Below, piece by piece: positions 20,801 through 31,683 of a stretch of 64,000 nt of DNA; position 1 is the first letter of the stretch; each line of letters starts with the position of its first letter. The translations under genes were made by a program, and so were the position numbers. Below the pieces are notes generated by a model that worked only from the letters and a program-made list of their open reading frames with translations, was not told the origin of the DNA and did not search any database. The stretch comes from Saposhnikovia divaricata. Lineage: Eukaryota; Streptophyta; Magnoliopsida; Apiales; Apiaceae. The stretch spans positions 60,499,001 through 60,563,000 of the forward strand of contig CM071596.1 in assembly GCA_036435485.1 (NCBI GenBank), in the 5' to 3' direction.

Positions 20801-23800
20801 TAACAAGCTCTAACACTTTGCATAAAAGTTAATTCTCAAACATTAGCAAGCACCAACTTCGGAACAGAACTAGCTGAGTAGCTGACCTGTGTTCCCTTTT
20901 TTTTTTTCTTATTCTTCTCAGCAATACCACCTAATACCTGTGATGGTTGGACTTCATCCATCTAAAAGTAGAATGATCTGTTTAGAATTTTCATTGTGAT
21001 AATAAAAGTCATCTATCAAATATTCTACAAAAATAAACGTCTACAAATCACTTACAATATCAAGGTCCCATATCTCAATTGCTGGTTCCATGGAGCCAAC
21101 AGCTATAAAGTTCCCTGTTGATAATTAACCATCCATAACTGCTAGTCTAGGCCAACAAAAATAGAACTCAAAGAGAAACAAAAACACAGAGTTAACAGTG
21201 ATAGCATGATAGTGATAGAGTAAATACAGATGTCTTTCCTCGAAAGTAATGAGCCTGCATAGAGTTGTTATCAAGCGTTTCCACTTTTCTATAATCATTT
21301 ATGGGTGCAAATTTCAAAAGAATGGAGAAGGAAAAGGTCTTCTTGACCTTGTTACTTGGAGTATTTGGAAGGTTTGGAAACGCCGATTTTGAAATGGAAC
21401 TTGCTACATCAAATTAGTTTAATTTATCATAATCTTCTGCCGCTTTGGGTTCTAGGTTTATCAAGTTTCTATTGGTCATGATTATTACGGCACAACGCGA
21501 ATTGAGCACTAGTAAACGGCCACAACTTGTCAAGGCATCCGTGAGGCGTGTGCGGCGAGGCATGTACAATGCATTAATTATAAATTTATTATATTAATAT
21601 ATGACTTTGGCGGTGTTTGGTTTTCCTCAAAAGTTGTCCTACAAGTCACAATTCACTATAGGTCAGAAAAACAGCTTAGCCAAAAGGCCCCTTCATAACA
21701 TTATAGTTACTTCCCAGACCCTGGAATTTCGAATGGAATATACTGGTATGTTATATTAAAATACTTGTTAAACATATCAAGAATCTAGTATGAAATGAAT
21801 TATAAATTTATTAAAATTTATATAATACTGCCTATAATTACTAAATCAAAGAATAATAATTATACTTCATATAATTTAAAAAGTGTAAAATTTTAAATAC
21901 CTTATTAATTAATACAAATTATTATTACTTCTGAACAGTCATTAATAACTATTAATAGTTTTAAATAATTATTAAGAAATATTACAAATATCATTTAATA
22001 TGAAGTGAATTATCGACGCGGTGACGCTGTAATAACAATGCTATTTGCCATCATCATTCAGAGTTTTTAAGAGGATTTGATATAAGAATATAATATAGGG
22101 GTTTTGGCTGTTCTCATTTTACAGGCATGATCTCCGGTGATAGGGAAGGACTGCCTTTTATCCCCTATGCTTTGTATACGACTTGAGCTCTCTAATTTGT
22201 TACTGGTATTAGAGATAATTGTTACTAATATGTACATAGTAAATTGTCATTTATCACCAGTTTCAGCTTCTCTAAGCAAATTACCTCCTAAACCTGAAAG
22301 ATGTACTTCTACTTCTGGCGTGCAGCTACTATACATCAAAATAACATGGCTCATGTTTCAAAATAATTGCCATAATTCGTCTTTTAGGGTCATATTAATT
22401 CATTGTAAATTAGTAGTTTTATTTAGATTTTGAAGTCATGGCAAACAAAATAATTGTAACTTTATTCTAGTAAACTGTTATAAAAAATCCTACGCACATT
22501 TTTTAGAAATTGTATCGATATTTGCTAAGAATGGACAAACGACATTGAAGATAAAATGCAATTTTTCATTAGAATGTACAAAAAAAACAAGCAAACTTAA
22601 ATTGCTCCTAAATTATTTTATACATGAAATGATTTTCATTAAAACTCTTTACATAAGTATCATAAAAGTATATGATAATTATTATTCACTATCATGTATA
22701 TATTACAAAAGATAAAAATGAAAAAACAATATTTTACCTTTTTCTCCGCCTTTAATTGGGCAATCAAGCCACGCCATGCAAAGGGGAAATGCTGGTAGCA
22801 TAATATCATGGTGGATAAACATGTTTCGATCACCCTCAAGAATATCTTCCAATATCCATATCTGTAGAATGAGCAAATTTCAGCAATTAGTGGAGTCCTC
22901 GTATAAAAGAAAGAAGTGAGGATAAGGGGTGTATATATCAACTAAGTATTACATGCCTCGAGATGACTGACATCATCCTCATTACATGCGCATATGATCA
23001 CAGAATCCTCAGCTTTGATTATCATATCCTCAAGATCTTCAGAGTCATTACCCTTTAATGGAAATGACAGAATTAAAGAAGAAAACTGGTGGATATATAA
23101 TTTCCAAAAAAAGGAAGTAGAAAAAAGAAAACCAAGAAACACCAGGAAATGAAGGAGATTACATCCTTATCCTTTAAATATGGATCCACATCATTACTTG
23201 GGTAGTAAGTGGTTCCAAGCCCCTTACTGAAAAGCTCAATGCCTATAATCAAACAAGAATACACTGGCTTCAATATTTGAACATATTATGCAGAAAAGAA
23301 TTCAAATAAATATGAAACTTGTATACATATACAGTTTGATATTTTTTATGTCTTCAAGTAACAATAAAAGAAAAGCCTGCATCTAATACAAATTTCAAAA
23401 CTCTTAAGGAATTGTATAAGGACTATGAATGAAAAAGATAAATAAAGGATACCATCATCATCCTCTTCATCATAATTATCCATGTCTAATTCCCGTAAAC
23501 CATCTTCAATATCCTGAAAATTGGTCCCTTTAATAGTCTTGGATGACTTCTCAAGGGCATTAGCCACAAGTAATGCTTGAGCAACTTCATCAGCCTCCTT
23601 AACATACTCCACATCCATATCTTCATCATCTCGTTCAATTTCACCATCTCCACTGCATGGAAAAGATTATTAATTCTAGAACAAGCCAAACCTCACCCCA
23701 AATAAAATATTCATACACAATCAAATTCATTAAGGTGAGGTGAATATTTTACTTGAGATTATCTTAAAATAAAGCATCAGTAACTAGTTAAACCAAAAAG

Positions 23801-24022
23801 TCTAAAATAACCATTTTTCGTGTATATATCAATCAATTGAAAGAGTATTTTAACAAATTAGTTGCATATTATCAATAAATAAATAATACCAAATTATATA
23901 TACCTTCCGTCCAATATACCACTCTTTATTAACATCTCAATTTCCTCTTTTGAAGGAGGCTCAGCAGCTTCTGGAACAGACTTCGAAACCCCCTTGGGGA
24001 TCCACGAAATAGCTGCAATCAT
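17817..24022 (-). CDS. PWP1: PWP1 homologue, WD40-repeat protein (16 exons)
   Basis: Sixteen exons join in frame to 494 codons plus stop: 23,904-24,022; 23,453-23,652; 23,163-23,242; 22,957-23,052; 22,738-22,861; 21,056-21,114; 20,887-20,961; 20,597-20,661; 20,425-20,521; 19,066-19,152; 18,836-18,934; 18,540-18,677; 18,403-18,432; 18,258-18,320; 18,006-18,083; 17,817-17,891. The N-terminus (MIAAISWIPKGVSK), the acidic segment (LRELDMDNYDEEDDD), TTYYPSNDVDPYLKDKD, and WD40 blades such as NLLASASADNLVKIWDV and ILLSGSFDHSVVM identify periodic tryptophan protein 1. PWP1 is a nuclear/nucleolar WD40 protein linked to ribosome biogenesis and histone-mark reading in other eukaryotes. A Lys-rich run (KNKKKKK) in exon 7 could be a nuclear signal. 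Three introns use GC rather than GT donors. No lesion was found; the length matches the plant family. Confidence 0.94.
21115..22737. other. Large intron of the PWP1 gene
   Basis: At 1.6 kb the longest intron of the gene. AT-rich; I see no coding homology or clear repeat ends in it. Confidence 0.8.
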
Positions 24023-24103
24023 TCTTCAATATCAATGTCTAAGATTCTTCTCCTGTCAAAATACGAGAAGCATTGCATTATTAATGGGGGAAATACGCAC
24101 ACA

Positions 24104-24107
<4 letters not shown>

Positions 24108-24190
<83 letters not shown>

Positions 24191-24206
24191 TTTATTTATT
24201 TATTTA
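24108..24206. repeat. Compound microsatellite (TA)n-(TATG)n-(TTTA)n
   Basis: About 55 bases of TA, then about six TATG/ATGT units, then TTTA units, immediately upstream of the PWP1 start codon (24,022), so probably in its promoter or 5' leader. Confidence 0.95.
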
Positions 24207-24469
24207 TATGACAAGTACTATCAATTGAGCATCTTTATATGCTAAACCTAATTCAAAATCGAGGAACACTAATCTTCAAACTACAATCATGCTAAATCAC
24301 TGGAAAAAGAAGTACACATCAGTTAAATTTATCATAATCCCCAATTATAAAACATGGAAACCCACAAAAACTGACCAAATTCTAAAGAAAATTCTCAAGA
24401 TCAATCCACAAATATGAAAATCAACAAAAGAAAGAAACTTTTTTATTGTATTGTATGGAGGAGATACCT

Positions 24470-24560
24470 TTAGGCTCTATTGGGATTGGGGGTTGGAATG
24501 GTAGGGGTTGGGTTGGTTTGGTAAGGGTAGAGTTGGGTTGGGTTGGGTTGGTAATGATTG
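24470..24560 (+). repeat. G-rich GGTTG/GGGTTG repeat
   Basis: Short imperfect repeats of TTGGG/GGTTG (for example TTGGGTTGGGTTGGG), telomere-like in composition but not the plant telomere heptamer TTTAGGG. Lies in the region upstream of PWP1. Confidence 0.7.
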
Positions 24561-25288
24561 AATCTTTGTCATGTTTGGATGTAAGGGTTAGGAGAATGAG
24601 GGTTAAACCACCTCAAAAGCGAGTGAAAGAGCTTCTTCTTCAAATCTCATAGACGAAAATGATGACGAGGAAGAGAGAGAATTGAGGAAACTGAGATCGA
24701 GCTAAACAATTTGGAAGCCTTTGACTTACTAAATGTTATCGATTGATAGTTTGATACTTTTGTGTGTTATCCACTGTGTTTAAGACTTTTATTTATTTTT
24801 GAAACTATTTCAAGTACTATTCTATTGTTTAATATTAGAACAAACATCCTCACAAGTATATAAGTATAAATATAGATTACTCACAGAATACTGAAAAACA
24901 GATTACTCATTCCACTCAAGTCAGGTAATTACTCGGAAAAAAAACAGGTAATTACTCAATCGATTCAGCAGCTGAATTGCCCTAATTTTTAAAGTCATAA
25001 ACAGATTAGTCATTCGATTCTCCAAAAACTCCTTAATAATCACAGAATTACACAAACACAACCTATTAACTGCAGAACTCGAAACATTCCACTCCAGTCA
25101 GGTAATTACTCGAACATATTCTCTTACAACAAGCTCACTAAAATATCCAACACCGCAAGATACACAACTAACAATACCGAGACACCAATTCTATCTCTAA
25201 ATTCTTAATCACAGCTTCAATTACTAATTAACACAAGTTTAAATCCCTAACATAAGCAAAACACAAGTAATTACAGTTATCAATACGG
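24561..25288. other. Gap without gene
   Basis: AT-rich intergenic sequence. A near-duplicate pair of short segments (CATTCCACTCAAGTCAGG near 24,910 and CATTCCACTCCAGTCAGG near 25,086, each followed by TAATTACTCG) suggests an old local duplication. No coding signal. Confidence 0.5.
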
Positions 25289-25311
25289 GGAGAGAGAGAG
25301 AGAGAGTGTGA

Positions 25312-25399
<88 letters not shown>

Positions 25400-25423
25400 G
25401 GGGAGAGAGGAGGGGAGGGGGAG
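25289..25423. repeat. (GA)n microsatellite
   Basis: About 130 bases of almost uninterrupted GA with a few GGAG interruptions. Confidence 0.95.
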
Positions 25424-25661
25424 AGAGAGATACCAGATCTGCGATGAGGAAGAAGAGAGGGATCTCAAACTCTCCAATTGATCGCCGTGTTGTGTGTTGC
25501 TGTTTAGGCGCGGAGTGATAAGTTAGCTCAAAATAAGATGAATGCTGGGAAACTCCAACTTCTGAAATTAGGTCTTAAAAGTCGTATTTAGCTTAACTGG
25601 ACTGGGCAGCCAAACGCTCACAAAAGCCCAAAAATAGGAGAGCCAAACGGGCGCTAATTCT

Positions 25662-25857
25662 ATTCAAGACGATCGCAATTATGTTAGTACTAGTAGTGGT
25701 AATGATAATTCCAATTCTGTTTCGGCTGCTCGTGATGATGATTCTCCTACTCACAGTCAACAGCACTATGATATATAGCAGGCGGCCAAGCTCGTCGAGC
25801 AGATTATTCCGTTTTCTTTGCTATTGTTGCTCGTATTCATCCGAAAGCACTGGCAAG
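25662..25857 (+). pseudogene. Orphan exon of an RNFT-like membrane RING E3 ligase
   Basis: A plus-strand frame reads SIQDDRNYVSTSSGN ... SPTHSQQHYDI, an in-frame TAG, then QAAKLVEQIIPFSLLLLLVF, IRKHWQ and a GTATGC donor. This resembles the junction of the Ser-rich N-terminus and first transmembrane helix of plant RNFT1/2-like RING proteins, where a conserved Gln occupies the position of the stop. No following exon (further membrane segments, RING finger) is seen before the MITE at 25,913, so this is an isolated fragment. Identification rests on remembered family sequence. Confidence 0.45.
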
Positions 25858-25912
25858 GTATGCTTAAAATGAATTTGGTTATTGTACTTGATTTTCTGAG
25901 TTATGTTCCTTA

Positions 25913-26305
25913 GGGCATCTCCAATCGGGTAAAATGGTTGGCTAAAATGATATAAAATAGTGATTATGTAAAATTTATTGAATCTATAAGATGTTGTATT
26001 CCAATGGAGTTGGCTATAATGATTAGTCATATTTTAAAAATAGCAAGTTATTATTATTTCAAATTGTTAAAAATAGAATGCATTATTTTAATATGGTAAT
26101 ATTGATGATGTGGAGTTTTACTACAGGTCTCTGGAGGTTCGACAAATATAGCCAATATGATAGGATTTTAGAGAATTATCTAAAATTTTAGATAACAGTA
26201 ATGTCCCGTTGGAGATGATTTTTTTTTACACAATATCTATCATTTTTATTTAAGGCATGTTTGACACACTTTTAGCTAAGGGGTTTTCATGGTTGGAGAT
26301 GCTCT
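25913..26305. mobile_element. Tourist-like MITE (PIF/Harbinger type)
   Basis: Terminal inverted repeats GGGCATCTCCAAT at the left and, as its complement, GGTTGGAGATGCTC at the right, flanked by the 3-bp duplication TTA (25,910-25,912 and 26,306-26,308). 393 bp, AT-rich, no coding capacity. Inverted-repeat plus TTA duplication is the PIF/Harbinger signature. Confidence 0.75.
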
Positions 26306-26485
26306 TACATGATCATGTATGAATGGTACTTGATTAGTTTTGTCGCTTAATTTAATACTCAATTTCATTTTCACTCGGAAACAGTATGATTGGACTAATG
26401 GACTCGAACAATATCTAGGTATGGGGGTACGTCATAATGTGTAGCTTACTGCGATTAGTCTTATGGGTTTTTTCTGTACCTTTTT

Positions 26486-26704
26486 TGTCAATCTGCAACA
26501 TTGATGCAGATAACAGAGAGAGAGATAGAGAGAAAGAGAGGAAGAAATGTAACTGTATTGCTTAATCTGTAAGTGAGAGTTTGTTACATCTTGTGCTATA
26601 TATAGACAAGTTGATATTACACATAAGAATGAATTACATGTAACTAACTAACTAATTAAGCTGAATGTGTGACATCATTGATGACACCATCATTATAACT
26701 AACA
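26486..26704 (-). repeat. 3' LTR of the copia element
   Basis: 219 bp. Differs from the right copy mainly by a shorter GA run and about three substitutions. Confidence 0.93.
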
Positions 26705-28270
26705 TCCCCCCTCAAGTTGAATGTGTGGAACAAATTACAGACATTCAACTTGGAAGAGAAGTACTGGAGAGCAGCAGCAATAAGTGCTTTGGTAAACATG
26801 TCTGCAGGCTGGTCAGAAGTAGCCAAATGAGCTGTTGAGATAAGACCATTCTGCAATTTTTCACGAACCAAGTGACAATCAATTTCAATGTGCTTGGTTC
26901 GTTCATGAAAAACCGGATTAGAAGCAATGTAGAGTGCAGACTTGTTGTCACAATATAGGGTCACTGGTTGAGAATGAGAAATCTGAAAATCTTTTAAAAG
27001 AGCAAGTATCCATGTAACTTCACAACAAGTATCTGCCATAGATCTATACTCTGCTTCAGCAGATGACCTAGAGACAGTATGTTGTTTTTTGCTACGCCAG
27101 GAGATCAAAGAAGAACCCAGCATTATACAGAAACCAGTGAGAGACTGTCGAGATTCAGGATAGCCAGCCCAGTCAAAGTCAGAGAAGGCTGATAGTTGAC
27201 AAGTACCGGTAGCTGAGATCAAAAGTCCTTGACCTGGAGCTTGTTTGACATATCTAAGAACTCTGTTAACAGCTTGTAAATGATCAACCCTAGGATGAGC
27301 CAGAAATTGAGATAGAACATGAACAGCATATGATAAATCAGGTCTAGTAATGGTGAGATAGATGAGTCTACCAACTAGCCTCCTGTACATAGATGAATCC
27401 TTATCAGACAGAAGAGGAGAACCATTGTCAATGAGCTTATGATTTTGTTCTATGGGAACAACTGAGGGTTTTGCAGCAAGTAAACCAGTTTCTTGTAAAA
27501 GATCCAAAGCATATTTTCTTTGACAAAGATAAAAACCTTCAGTGGACCTAGCAACTTCAATACCTAAGAAATATTTGAGAGGTCCTAGATCCTTGATCTT
27601 AAACTTAGTGCTGAGATAAGATTTCATAGCAGTAATATCAGCTGTAGATGAACCAGTCACCAAGATGTCATCAACATACACCAAAACAACTATGAAGAGA
27701 GAGTCTTTAGAGTAGGTAAAAAGACTGTTGTCACTGTGAGATTGCTTAAAGCCATATGACTGAAGAGCAGTAGATAATTTCTCAAACCAGCATCTAGGTG
27801 CTTGTCTAAGACCATACAAAGATTTCCTCAATTTGCAGACATAGGTAGTATCAATAGAATTAGATTGAGAAGAAAGCACCTTGTAACCAGGTGGTAACTT
27901 CATATACACTGTTTCATGTAAGTCACCATGCAAAAAAGCATTGGTGACATCCATTTGAGTGACATTCCAGGCATTCTGAGCTGCTATAGACAACAATATC
28001 CTGACAGTAACCATTTTTGCAACAGGTGCAAAATTGTCAAAATAATCAACACCAAACTCCTGTGTAAATCCCTTAGCAACTAATCTGGCTTTATATCTTT
28101 CAACTGATCCATCAGGATTATATTTAACCTTAAACAGCCATTTACAGTCAACTACATGTTGATCAGGTGGAAGAGGAACAAGATCCCAAGTGTGATTTGC
28201 CTCTAAAGCATCAATTTCATTTTTCATGGCTGCACACCAATTTGGATTTGTGACAGCTTGAGCAAAATTG
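26656..28270 (-). CDS. Copia reverse transcriptase and RNase H
   Basis: A 523-codon frame (ATG at 28,227) plus in-frame sequence upstream to about 28,270. It shows the N-terminal RT segment (CKWLFKVKYNPDGSVERYKA, RLVAKGFTQ), DVTNAFLHGDL, PPGYK, YGLRQAP and the catalytic YVDDILVTG. RNase H follows with SDFDWAG, SRSSAEAEYRSM and YCDNKSA, ending with HIEIDCHLVREK. All catalytic positions visible are intact. The final ~50 bases run into the 3' LTR. It is out of frame with the integrase ORF upstream, so a single base change of length near 28,275 separates them. Confidence 0.9.
26705..26716 (-). other. Polypurine tract of the copia element
   Basis: Minus strand CTTGAGGGGGGA directly next to the LTR end. 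Confidence 0.85.
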
Positions 28271-29687
28271 TAAGAACTGAGATTTTGGATGTGGCAGCAA
28301 CATATGCTTTATATTTAGGTGTGACATTGTTATAAGAAATATTATTTTGAATAGGATACAAACATGACTGAGAATAAGAACAAGCAGTGGCTGAAGAAGA
28401 AGGTAGACCAACAAAATCCTTGTATTTGCTAGGTACAACTTTGGTTCTGGTAGGTCTAGTAGTAGTGATAGTTTCAGGTATAACAGGTATGACAGGAGGA
28501 GGTGATGTAGTAGGAAGTGATGTGGTAAAAGTAGGATTGACTGGAATAGGTAAAGAATGAGTAACACTAAAGATATCATCCTCACTGACATAATCAGAAC
28601 TAGTAAATAAAGGATTAGAAATACTAGTTTCAGATATGAAGGGAAAAATGTGTTCAACAAATTGAACATCTCGAGAGACAAAACACTTTCTGGATGTGAT
28701 ATCAAGAATTTTATATCCTTTTTTGGCAAAGGGATAACCAAGAAAAATACCCTTAATAGCTCTAGGACTAAATTTATCAGAAACTGATACATTGGTAGCA
28801 TAACAAAGACATCCAAAAGCTTTGAGATGAGAGTAATCAGGAGATTTATGATATAAAATCTCAAAAGGTGTTTTATATTGTAACAGTTTGACAGGTAAAA
28901 GATTAACAATATGAGCTGCAGTGAGAATAAAATCACCCCAGAAAGAATTTGGTAATTGAGATTGAAATTTTAAGGCTCTAGCAATGTTAAGAAGATGTTG
29001 ATGTTTACGTTCAGCCCTACCATTCTGTTGAGGTGTATGGGCACAACTAGTTTGATGAATGCTACCAGATGCAGCAAGAATTGAAGCAACTTCATGATTA
29101 GTAAACTCAGTACCATTGTCTGATCTTACTACTTTAACAGTAGTATGAAATTGAGTTTGAACATAGGCTAAAAATTGTTTAATAAGATTTGGTACTTGAG
29201 TTTTATGATGAAACAGAAACACCCAAGTAGCTCTAGAGTGATCATCAACTATTGTTAAGAAATTGGAACACTTATTGTGAGTGACCTGTTTGTATGGTCC
29301 CCAGACATCAAGATGAATTATATCAAATAATTTTTGACTGTAAGAATTACTACTTTGAAAAGTCAATCTGTGTTGCTTGGAGAAATGACATACATCACAA
29401 GTAGTAAATTGACATTTTGTATTAGGAATAACAGACATATGATTCAATACATCTGCAGAGGGATGTCCCAATCTTATATGCCACAACAAAGTATTATCAG
29501 AACAAGTACTATTGTGACAAGTAGCAACACAATTGTTCAATGAAAGATTACAATCAGAAGGAAAAACAGCAGAGCTGAAACTAGTAGCAGAGCATTGATT
29601 GGAATTGGCAGAAAGAGCAGAGAGTTGTAATTTGTAGAGGCCATCTGACAGTTTACCAATCTCTCTCTCCTTCTTAAAGATATGGTC
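28224..29687 (-). CDS. Copia integrase segment
   Basis: Continues the gag-protease frame after a single TAG. It carries the HHCC zinc region (LLWHIRLGHPS, CDVCHFSKQHR), the catalytic core (IHLDVWGP, TIVDDHSRATW, VRSDNGTEF, PQQNGRAERKHQH) and the copia C-terminal GYPFAKKGYK motif. Codons immediately after the stop (KKEREIGKLSDGLYKL) are open, so the true segment begins at 29,687 and not at the later TTG. The frame ends at 28,224 after a frameshift. Confidence 0.88.
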   Translation of the reverse strand, partial: DHIFKKEREIGKLSDGLYKLQLSALSANSNQCSATSFSSAVFPSDCNLSLNNCVATCHNSTCSDNTLLWHIRLGHPSADVLNHMSVIPNTKCQFTTCDVCHFSKQHRLTFQSSNSYSQKLFDIIHLDVWGPYKQVTHNKCSNFLTIVDDHSRATWVFLFHHKTQVPNLIKQFLAYVQTQFHTTVKVVRSDNGTEFTNHEVASILAASGSIHQTSCAHTPQQNGRAERKHQHLLNIARALKFQSQLPNSFWGDFILTAAHIVNLLPVKLLQYKTPFEILYHKSPDYSHLKAFGCLCYATNVSVSDKFSPRAIKGIFLGYPFAKKGYKILDITSRKCFVSRDVQFVEHIFPFISETSISNPLFTSSDYVSEDDIFSVTHSLPIPVNPTFTTSLPTTSPPPVIPVIPETITTTRPTRTKVVPSKYKDFVGLPSSSATACSYSQSCLYPIQNNISYNNVTPKYKAYVAATSKISVLTILLKLSQIQIGVQP

Positions 29688-31208
29688 CTACATGACACAT
29701 TTATTCTCAGTGAATAGAACATAACAAGATAGTTGTTTGGCAAGTTGAGAGATGGAAATGAGATTGTAATGAAAGGAAGGTACACACAGAACTTCCAACA
29801 AAGTAATAGAAGAAGACAATCTGACACTACCAATATGACTAATTGGAACAGTAGTATTGTTTGGTAAGTGTAAGAAAGCTTGAACAGATTTAGAGTTGCT
29901 TAGCAGGGTAGGGTTATAAGTGATATGGTTTGTTGCTCCTGAATCTATAATCCAATCACTAGATATCAAAGGATTATGTATACCAGTAGAATGTGCACTA
30001 ATGGCAGTAGTAAAAACAGCATTAGATGCAGAGTATTGCATACCAGACATTTGCACAGGTGGAGCATTAGTGTTCCAGGATTGCTTAAGACTCTCTTGAA
30101 TCATTCTTGCAATTTGCTGACATTGTGTCTCAGAAAAACCAGATGCACCATCCTCGGAGACTTCAGAAGTATGACAATCTGTTGAATTAGAAGAGACTGT
30201 AGTAGTGACTTGAGCTGCAGCATTCTTAGTACCATAGTTTTGGAGCTTCCTTGGTAGAGGCTTTGGTTTACCATGAAGTTTATGCCATTCTGGAAATCCA
30301 TGAAGACAAAAACATTTGTCCCTAGTATGACCTGAATTGTGACAGTAATCACAAATAACAGTAGTAGAAGTTGACTTTCGTTGAGCAGTAGATGGCACAT
30401 TCTTAGAACGAAAAGAGTTATTGAATTTAACATTCATAGCAGCAGTGTCTGTGATAGGAGTATAAGCAGCATTGGTAAGTTCTCTCTGAGATTCCTCTTG
30501 CAGTAAGAGTGAAAAGGATTGATTAAGAGTTGGAATTGGTGACATCAGTAGAAGTTGTCCTCGAATTGCTGTAAACTGATCACCTAATCCCATCAAGAAT
30601 TGACTGAGTTTGATACCTTCTTCATACTTCTCTAGCTTGAGTTTATTGTTGCAAGAGCAGTTACTAGTAGCACACACACATTTAGGAATTGGAGCCAGAT
30701 TGTCAATCTCAGCAACAAGAGTCTTAAACTTGGTAAAGTATGAGGTGACAGACAATGTGCCTTGTTGCATAGATAACAATTCTTTACGCAATTGAAATGT
30801 TCTAGGCATATTTGTGTGAGCAAATTTGATAGCTAAGTCATCCCAAACTTGTTTTGCAGTGCTAAGATATGCTACACTGTTACGAATTTCAGTTGAAATT
30901 GAGTTCAACAACCAGGATACAACCATATCGTTACAGCGATTCCACATAGCAACTTGAGAAGCATTACCAGTAGGTTTAGGCATAGATCCATCTACAAACC
31001 CTAGCTTAAGCTTTGCAGATAGTGCAATAGAAACAGTACGACTCCATTGATGATAGTTATGCTCAGTTAACAGTTGAGTAACCAGAGGAGTACCTGGATT
31101 ATCAGAATTGTGAATAAAGTACGGATGATTAGTATCAATCACTCCAGTAGAATGTGTAGTTGTTGATGATGATGTAGCTCCAGCAGCAGCAGCGTAAGTG
31201 TATGCCAT
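29688..31208 (-). CDS. Copia Gag and protease
   Basis: A 506-codon frame starting MAYTYAAAAGATSS. The gag core has YHQWSRTVSIALSAK and WDDLAIKFAHTNMPR typical of copia gag, a cysteine-rich zinc-knuckle region CDYCHNSGHTRDKCFCLHG, and the protease signature WIIDSGATNHIT near residue 440. The frame ends in TAG at 29,688-29,690 exactly where protease passes to integrase. Confidence 0.9.
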   Translation of the reverse strand: MAYTYAAAAGATSSSTTTHSTGVIDTNHPYFIHNSDNPGTPLVTQLLTEHNYHQWSRTVSIALSAKLKLGFVDGSMPKPTGNASQVAMWNRCNDMVVSWLLNSISTEIRNSVAYLSTAKQVWDDLAIKFAHTNMPRTFQLRKELLSMQQGTLSVTSYFTKFKTLVAEIDNLAPIPKCVCATSNCSCNNKLKLEKYEEGIKLSQFLMGLGDQFTAIRGQLLLMSPIPTLNQSFSLLLQEESQRELTNAAYTPITDTAAMNVKFNNSFRSKNVPSTAQRKSTSTTVICDYCHNSGHTRDKCFCLHGFPEWHKLHGKPKPLPRKLQNYGTKNAAAQVTTTVSSNSTDCHTSEVSEDGASGFSETQCQQIARMIQESLKQSWNTNAPPVQMSGMQYSASNAVFTTAISAHSTGIHNPLISSDWIIDSGATNHITYNPTLLSNSKSVQAFLHLPNNTTVPISHIGSVRLSSSITLLEVLCVPSFHYNLISISQLAKQLSCYVLFTENKCVM

Positions 31209-31438
31209 TGATACTCAGAAACTCAGGTTCAAGCAGAGTATTCACAAGAGCATAGGTTGAAGAACATAGGTTGAAGAAGACACAGTGTACGGTCACACAG
31301 TACGGACACAATTATATCAATTGTGAACACAAATTCACCTAATAAACTAGGCAAATTGGAGAAATGAAGAACACATAGCTAATCGATAGATCTTAACGAA
31401 GAAGAATTAGCGGAAGATTATCTAATCGGAGTGAACTC

Positions 31439-31450
31439 GCTCTGATACCA
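31439..31450 (-). other. Primer-binding site of the copia element
   Basis: Minus strand TGGTATCAGAGC abutting the 5' LTR; initiator-Met-tRNA type. Confidence 0.9.
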
Positions 31451-31479
31451 TGTCAATCTGCAACATTGATGCAGATAAC

Positions 31480-31510
<31 letters not shown>

Positions 31511-31683
31511 GAAAGAAAGGAAGAAATGTAACTGTATTGCTTAATCTGTAAGTCGGAGTTTGTTACATCTTGTGCTATATATAGACAAGTTGATATTACA
31601 CATAAGAATGAATTACATGTAACTAACTAACTAATTAAGCTGAATGTGTGACATCATTGATGACACCATCATTATAACTAACA
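31451..31683 (-). repeat. 5' LTR of the copia element
   Basis: 233 bp, with a longer GA run than the 3' copy. Confidence 0.93.

Larger units (their letters stand above)
26486..31683 (-). mobile_element. Ty1/copia retrotransposon, nearly complete
   Basis: A 5.2-kb minus-strand element with short LTRs (219 and 233 bp) beginning TGTCAATCTG and ending ACTAACA, an initiator-Met-tRNA primer site beside the right LTR, and a polypurine tract beside the left LTR. Domain order is gag, protease, integrase, reverse transcriptase, RNase H, the copia order. The flanks are both TTTTT, compatible with a 5-bp duplication but of low information. Two coding lesions: one TAG after the protease and one frameshift between integrase and reverse transcriptase. 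Domain types and small LTRs suggest an Ale/Retrofit-like lineage (inference). Confidence 0.93.

Noticed and set aside
24470..24560. Interstitial telomeric repeat
   Set aside because: Units are GGGTTG/GGTTG, not the plant TTTAGGG heptamer.
29538..29540. Separate start of an integrase ORF at a TTG codon
   Set aside because: The same frame is open up to the TAG at 29,688, so this is not a genuine start.
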